Below, one piece after another: positions 59,069 through 64,000 of a stretch of 64,000 nt of DNA. Position 1 is the stretch's first letter; each line of letters starts with the position of its first letter. The notes beneath the pieces are model-generated. The model saw nothing but the letters and a program-made list of their open reading frames with translations, ran no database searches and was not told the origin of the DNA. The translations under genes and the position numbers were made by a program. The stretch comes from Thermoguttaceae bacterium (lineage in GTDB: Bacteria > Planctomycetota > Planctomycetia > Pirellulales > Thermoguttaceae), in NCBI GenBank assembly GCA_017407125.1, contig JAFQXE010000023.1, positions 1 through 64,000 on the forward strand, written 5' to 3'.

Positions 59069-62000
59069 ATGAACATTCGACAACTATCCCTGACGCTGAA
59101 GCGCTTTTTAGCAGCAATAATCATTATTGCTGCAGGGGTAGTTATTGTCTTTTCGCAAGCCGAAGGAAATGGAACGACAACGGGAGCAAATGAGCCTGCT
59201 ATTAACGCGCCGGACTCGAACCCTCGCGAATCAGAAACGGAAAACGGGAAAGCCGGAACGCCGGATTCTAAAGCAGACGCCGCTTCTGTAAATGAGCCGT
59301 CCCAGGATAAGGCGGACGAGCTGCCAGTTTCCGCTATTCCGGAACGAACGCTGTTTATTGGAATTCGCAAGATTTATGCGCCGGAGTCTGAAGCTCAGCG
59401 ATGGCCTTTGGGAAATAAAAAGTATTCGTATATCAACGCTCAAAAGTTTGAATCGAATTACAAACTGTGGAAAGAACTGCTTTCCGATATGTCTTCTGAT
59501 CCCTATTCTGAGCCGATACGCTCCGACGTCTGTATAGAATCGGCGCGGTATTATGGCGCGGCGTCTGATTCCGGAGAACTGTCAGGATGGGGCGAATGGA
59601 AAGTTGTTGTCAATCGGCAGATGCAGGACGTCCAAACCGAAAACGCGTCTTCCCGAATTTCGGATTCGAATAACGACAGCGGAGCGCCCGGCGAGAAAAG
59701 TTTTGGCGCTGCGGAAGCGGGAAAACAGAAAGTCGAATTGTTTTTAAGTTCGGAATTAAAAATGCTGCTGACAGATTTTGTTTTTTTCGACGCGTCTGTC
59801 AAGAATATACCGGAACCGGAAAGCGAATCGGATTCCAAGAAACAATCTCCTCCGCAGGTTGACTCTGAAACCCGTTTCCCAGTCGAAAAAGACGCCGTTT
59901 CAGCCAGTTTTCCCAACGGACAAACGGTTTTGTACATTCCTTCTGAAGGAACGGTTCGATTTCGCTGGAAAGCCAAACGCCTCGACCCCAACGATTTCCA
60001 GATTCAATCTCTTGGCAGCATTGAATCGCTTTGGATAATAGACGTTCCGGCAAATCAACAATTGTCTTTGAGGTCTGCCAGTTCCAATGGCGAGTCAAAA
60101 CCGCTTTGCGCCAGCGTTACAAAAGAGAAAAATGAAACGTCTGATTCCTGGCGGTATTCAATTCGATGGTCTGAATCCGAAACGGCGATTGTTCATATCG
60201 GCTCTGCCGGAGAGAAGGAAAATCAATTTGAACGCGTATATCAGCAGCAGACAACGTATTCGTTTACTCCGTACCATCTGAATACTCAGTGCCGAATTAC
60301 GTTTGAACCAGATTCCCGTTCTGGAATTCCCCAGGAGATTCCGTTTACAGTCGTTCATGATCCTCATGTAATTTGGGAAGCGTCGTTTGACGGTCAACCG
60401 GCAGAAATTCATATTACAGAAACCGGATACAGCGTTTCGTTGAAAAAATGCAAGACGGATAATCCTCGTCCGGAATTGCTTATATGGTCAAACTGTCCGC
60501 TGGGGGACGTTAAAAACGAAAGTCAGGAGAAGAAGAAAAACGATTCCGCATTTTCAGGCTTATCCGCTCTTTCTCTTCCAGGAATTGAACTGCAGTCCGG
60601 TCGATGGCAAAGCGGAACGGCGGTAATTTATACGCTTCAGTCTCCGAAGTTGTTAGAGACAAACAAATGCACCGTTATCGACAGCAAACGCGTTGCCAGT
60701 CGTCGATTTCAGACAACTATTGAACAGGAAACGCCATCCGCCGACGTTGTTCTGGTAATAGAACCCTTTAAAGAACTGTTTTATTCGCAGTCGCAAACCG
60801 TTGTTCAATGGGACGGTTCTCAAGCTTCATTTAACAGTACTATTGAACTGCAGGCGGAAGAAGGACGATTGTATTCTTTAACCGCTATTTTACCGGAAGG
60901 ACTGACAATTGATCAGGCGTCTTCCGAAGAACAGCCTGAGCAGGTTGAGGACTGGGAAATTAGCTCAGATCCAGACAACCCCGCCAAACGAACGTTGACG
61001 ATTTACCTTCGTAAAAGCCTTAGTCCAGGGCGCAGACTGGTTCTGAATATTCGATCGCACGCTATTGCAGACTGGAGCAAGCCTGTTGAACTCAATCGTC
61101 TGGCGCCATTTGTCTTTGACGGTTTTGAACCGCACACGCAAATTTTGTACGTCAACGTTGCTCTTAATCAGCGTTTTGTCGTCGGAGAAAGAGTGTTGTA
61201 TTCTCCTGAACAGGATTCGTTGTCTACCGCTCAGATTGACGATCCTGTAACGTTGGAATTGCCGGTAGGGATTGAATGCACTCCTCATTCGTCGCCTGTA
61301 AATGGGACTGGAACGGGACGGCTTGACGCATACGAATTTTGCATTGATTTGAAGATGTGGGGGAACAGTCTCGCCTCGCTCGAACCGGTTCAAAGCGATT
61401 ATGTAGTTAACGCCAAAACGACGATTGGTCTTGATAACAACAGCATGGAAGAAAAAATTGAGCTGGCGTTTTCAGGAGAACGCACTCATCTGAGCCAGTT
61501 TCATTTTTCGTATGGCTGCCCATCTGAAGCCTCCAGCGAATGGCAGGGGCTTCTGGTTTGGTCTGAGAATCGATACAAAGTCAAAGTCGAGCAGGTTGAA
61601 GGAAATGTCTTTTCCATCGAAATTCCGAGGAACGTTTCCAGCCCGTTCACGGTTTTTCTGTCGCGAAAGATTGACTGGAATCAAAAACGCGCCTTTGAGG
61701 TTTTGGGATCAAACGACTGCTCCCGATTGTCAGCGAGTGTAAGCGTTTTTTCCCGAATGCCATGGTTGTTCGACATTCATACATCCGGTATGAAATTTGT
61801 CAGCAGCGTTTTGGACGACAACGCCGATTATACAATCGGAATGTATGAATATGAGTTGAAAAACGAAAAGAAAAAGGATTTGTCGTACGATAAAGACGCG
61901 CCGGCAGTTTCAGACGATTTGGTTCCGCGAATTGAAATATCCGCGTGTTCCGCTCCAGAATCGGACCTGTCCATCTGGGCGTGGAATCAGCTTGTTGAAG

Positions 62001-64000
62001 AACGCCATTTTTCCAGCGGCGATGTGTTGACGTCTGCTCAATGGACGATTGAAAACCGGTTTCCTTCGCAAGATTTCAATCAGGCTCCCGATACGTCCAA
62101 TACGCGTATAAAAATTACGTTCCCTGACAGCGCGTCAGGCTCTTCAAAAACTGGTAAACAGGCGTTTTTAACAGGCGTTCGCATAGATAACGAACCCCTC
62201 AGCGGAGAGAGTATAATTAAAGAATCAGAGAATTCCTATTATATTCTCCTGCCGCCCAAAAAGAAATTTTTTGTTCTGACGGTTCAATGGACCAGTTTCG
62301 AGAAGCCATTGAAGACGTGCAGCTCTTTCCGTCCTCAAAAGCCGGTCTTGGATATTGCCGTCCTCCAGTCAAGATGGGATTTATATTATCCGACATCCTA
62401 CCGTCATTTGAACTCTTATTTGTCTTCAGATCCTTCGGTTGACGGATGGTTCGAACGCTTTTTTGGTCCGCTGCTTCGACGCGATTCCGTTGCTGTTATG
62501 AATATTGTTTCCCAAATTTGGGATGCGGATTTGAATACCGGCAACGACAAGTCGGGAGACAACGAACAGACAGCAGAGAATCATTCATCGCCATCGTTGA
62601 GGATAAAAGCTGATTCCAACGCTGTTTTTCCTTTTCTTTACACCCTTCCTGACAACGCCCCGTGGAACTGCTGCAGATTTGACGGAAACGGATCTCCCAA
62701 AACTATCCGAATCATACGCAGCGAAGTCAGCGAATGCATTCGATGGTTGTTTTTTATTATAACAGTAACGGCAATTCTGTCACTGTACTTTAAGCGAACG
62801 GATTACCTTCGAATGGAAAAAGCAAAAAACGAGACTAACGAGGCACAGAAAAAAGGATTTGCTTCGTGGGGATTTCGCCGCTGGGTTTGCGCTTTTGGCG
62901 CCTTATGCTGCTTATTGTGTCAGGCGCTTCCCTGGTTTTTATCGTTGGCGTTTTCTGGAGCGTTTATGGGCGTTTTTGTTTGTTTAATTGTCCTAGCCGT
63001 TCCAATCGCCAACGAAAAGTCTGGCAGCGGCGACGATTCAAACTCGTTCAGCAGACCCTCTTTGTCGGCAAACGGAGCTTCTCGCATTTTGTCCCAGACG
63101 CTGCGTATAATTATCATTGCTTTTGCGTTGGCGCTGCAAACGTCCTATGGGCAGGAACCTGTTTTGCCGCAGCCGGATTCTCGCTTTATCGCATCCGAAG
63201 CTTCAGAGCGGAGAGAGTACGAAATATTTATTCCGGTCGATCAGCAGAATCGTCCCAAAAGCGGTTATTACGTTCCGCAGGAACTGCTTGACTTAATGCA
63301 AACAAGAGAGAGTAATTCGCCAGAACGCTCCTGGATTGTTTGTCGAACGCAGTATTATGGTAAGCTCATTCAGAAACCGCATCAAACCGAATCCGGATTA
63401 TGGAAATGCGCCATAGAAATTGAAACTCTGGTTCCCAATGCCGCTATTAACCTGCCAGCGAAGATTCGGGAAACGGTTTCTATAACGTCTAACATGTCGG
63501 TCAGCCGCGGGAGAATTCTCAAGTCGTCAACCTCAAATGCGGATGACGAGAAATCGGATAACTCCAAATCAGAAACGCTGTATTGGAGTTGGGATAAACT
63601 TGACAACAAGGCGGTTTTGCAATGGAACGTTAAAAACGAACAGTGGGGAATTCGGCTTGCCCAGCCGGGACGCTATCTTATTGAAGCGGAATTCCGACCA
63701 ACCATTAACGTCAAAGACGACAAAAACGAAATCTCGTTCCCAATACTGGATTGCGCCAACGCGACGCTTGAACTGCTGGTTCCAGAGAATGTAACAGGTT
63801 TGGAATTCCCCAGCGCTTTTGGAAGCGTAACAGATTTGACGCCCAATCTGGAAATGCCGGATCCTTCAATTCCCGTTCAACCTGGACTGAAGCTCAAGCG
63901 GGTTCAGCTTGGAGCGGCAAAGCAGCTTACAGTTCGCTGGAACTCCGGCGGCTTTCTTTCTGACGGACCCGTTTACAACGTTGACTCGATAACGTGGTGG
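59069..64000 (+). CDS. Giant exported protein, at least 1644 aa, runs off the window
   Basis: One reading frame is open from ATG 59069 to the last base, with no stop. A signal anchor (FLAAIIIIAAGVVIVFSQAE) and an acidic linker lead into about 1200 residues of beta-rich sequence. One helix follows (RWLFFIITVTAILSLYF, around 1225-1240), then a double helix (around 1275-1313). Another signal-like helix (LRIIIIAFALALQTSYGQEP, about 1345-1363) opens a second extracytoplasmic domain. That domain starts EYEIFIPVDQQNRPKSGYYV PQELLDLMQ, similar to the N-terminus of the 1249-aa protein. The protein is thus two ectodomains around a membrane block. It lies 136 bases after the previous gene and is likely the same operon. 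No enzyme motif was seen. Confidence 0.8.
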   Translation, partial: MNIRQLSLTLKRFLAAIIIIAAGVVIVFSQAEGNGTTTGANEPAINAPDSNPRESETENGKAGTPDSKADAASVNEPSQDKADELPVSAIPERTLFIGIRKIYAPESEAQRWPLGNKKYSYINAQKFESNYKLWKELLSDMSSDPYSEPIRSDVCIESARYYGAASDSGELSGWGEWKVVVNRQMQDVQTENASSRISDSNNDSGAPGEKSFGAAEAGKQKVELFLSSELKMLLTDFVFFDASVKNIPEPESESDSKKQSPPQVDSETRFPVEKDAVSASFPNGQTVLYIPSEGTVRFRWKAKRLDPNDFQIQSLGSIESLWIIDVPANQQLSLRSASSNGESKPLCASVTKEKNETSDSWRYSIRWSESETAIVHIGSAGEKENQFERVYQQQTTYSFTPYHLNTQCRITFEPDSRSGIPQEIPFTVVHDPHVIWEASFDGQPAEIHITETGYSVSLKKCKTDNPRPELLIWSNCPLGDVKNESQEKKKNDSAFSGLSALSLPGIELQSGRWQSGTAVIYTLQSPKLLETNKCTVIDSKRVASRRFQTTIEQETPSADVVLVIEPFKELFYSQSQTVVQWDGSQASFNSTIELQAEEGRLYSLTAILPEGLTIDQASSEEQPEQVEDWEISSDPDNPAKRTLTIYLRKSLSPGRRLVLNIRSHAIADWSKPVELNRLAPFVFDGFEPHTQILYVNVALNQRFVVGERVLYSPEQDSLSTAQIDDPVTLELPVGIECTPHSSPVNGTGTGRLDAYEFCIDLKMWGNSLASLEPVQSDYVVNAKTTIGLDNNSMEEKIELAFSGERTHLSQFHFSYGCPSEASSEWQGLLVWSENRYKVKVEQVEGNVFSIEIPRNVSSPFTVFLSRKIDWNQKRAFEVLGSNDCSRLSASVSVFSRMPWLFDIHTSGMKFVSSVLDDNADYTIGMYEYELKNEKKKDLSYDKDAPAVSDDLVPRIEISACSAPESDLSIWAWNQLVEERHFSSGDVLTSAQWTIENRFPSQDFNQAPDTSNTRIKITFPDSASGSSKTGKQAFLTGVRIDNEPLSGESIIKESENSYYILLPPKKKFFVLTVQWTSFEKPLKTCSSFRPQKPVLDIAVLQSRWDLYYPTSYRHLNSYLSSDPSVDGWFERFFGPLLRRDSVAVMNIVSQIWDADLNTGNDKSGDNEQTAENHSSPSLRIKADSNAVFPFLYTLPDNAPWNCCRFDGNGSPKTIRIIRSEVSECIRWLFFIITVTAILSLYFKRTDYLRMEKAKNETNEAQKKGFASWGFRRWVCAFGALCCLLCQALPWFLSLAFSGAFMGVFVCLIVLAVPIANEKSGSGDDSNSFSRPSLSANGASRILSQTLRIIIIAFALALQTSYGQEPVLPQPDSRFIASEASERREYEIFIPVDQQNRPKSGYYVPQELLDLMQTRESNSPERSWIVCRTQYYGKLIQKPHQTESGLWKCAIEIETLVPNAAINLPAKIRETVSITSNMSVSRGRILKSSTSNADDEKSDNSKSETLYWSWDKLDNKAVLQWNVKNEQWGIRLAQPGRYLIEAEFRPTINVKDDKNEISFPILDCANATLELLVPENVTGLEFPSAFGSVTDLTPNLEMPDPSIPVQPGLKLKRVQLGAAKQLTVRWNSGGFLSDGPVYNVDSITWW

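Noticed and set aside
62866..63291. 141-codon plus-strand frame within the giant ORF
   Set aside because: It is a shadow of the longer continuous frame running from 59069 to the window end.
59069..64000. Possible frameshifted or broken gene, because only short frames show in the other phases
   Set aside because: One phase stays open for the whole stretch to the window edge, so the gene is intact but cut by the window.
1..64000. tRNA, rRNA, tmRNA or riboswitch genes
   Set aside because: No cloverleaf, T-loop GTTCRA context, or recognisable conserved RNA motif was found by eye; short structured RNAs could still be missed.

Overview
The window looks like a chromosome segment of a Planctomycetota bacterium, probably Pirellulales-like. 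The evidence is a DUF1559-type C-terminal domain, three proteins with C-terminal PEP-CTERM sorting tails (VPEP[ST][ST]W, a hydrophobic stretch, then basic residues), very large exported proteins, a fliN-fliO-fliP-fliQ cluster, and a ribosomal-protein superoperon without rpmD. No tRNA, rRNA, CRISPR array, complete insertion sequence or prophage was recognised. Family assignments rest on motifs read by eye, and no database search was possible.

Layout. 1-400: gene-free, with a 44-bp perfect palindrome, a terminator and a cluster of small palindromes. 0.4-7.1 kb (+): two tandem secreted subtilases with PEP-CTERM tails, a secreted GH16 glucanase and the ABC-F factor EttA. 7.3-11.8 kb (-): a PEP-CTERM autotransporter-repeat protein and an S41 carboxy-terminal protease. 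12.3-15.8 kb (+): a large coiled-coil protein and a SUMF1-like lipo/secreted protein. 16.0-19.0 kb (-): an Lgt carrying an inserted PDZ domain and a secreted hypothetical. 19.2-20.0 kb (+): a CPBP/CAAX-type membrane protease. 20.2-22.4 kb (-): uppP followed by a membrane pseudokinase.

23.0-39.5 kb (+): the S10-spc-alpha superoperon, rpsJ-rplCDWB-rpsS-rplV-rpsC-rplP-rpmC-rpsQ-rplNXE-rpsN-rpsH-rplFR-rpsE-rplO-secY-adk-map-rpmJ-rpsMK-rpoA-rplQ, ended by a strong terminator. rpmD, infA and rpsD are not at their usual places. Strong hairpins lie in several of the intergenic gaps. Consensus promoters precede rpsJ and rpmJ, and an internal one precedes rplR.

39.7-44.9 kb: a PIN-TRAM membrane protein (+), then on the minus strand a polytopic membrane protein, a putative anti-sigma factor, an ECF sigma factor and a small arrestin-like hypothetical. 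44.9-48.6 kb (-): glyA and the flagellar fliN-fliO-fliP-fliQ. 48.9-64 kb (+): an exported DUF1559 protein, an MMPL/RND exporter, a 1249-aa exported/membrane protein and an exported ORF of at least 1644 aa that runs off the window. The last two look related and may form one envelope system with the exporter; that grouping is inference.

Two classes of dispersed repeat run through the window. One is arrays of imperfect heptanucleotides, reminiscent of cyanobacterial short tandem repeats. The other is compound palindromic elements. They sit in intergenic gaps and also inside some coding sequences. Together with the PDZ-Lgt and the giant exported proteins, they are the most unusual content seen.
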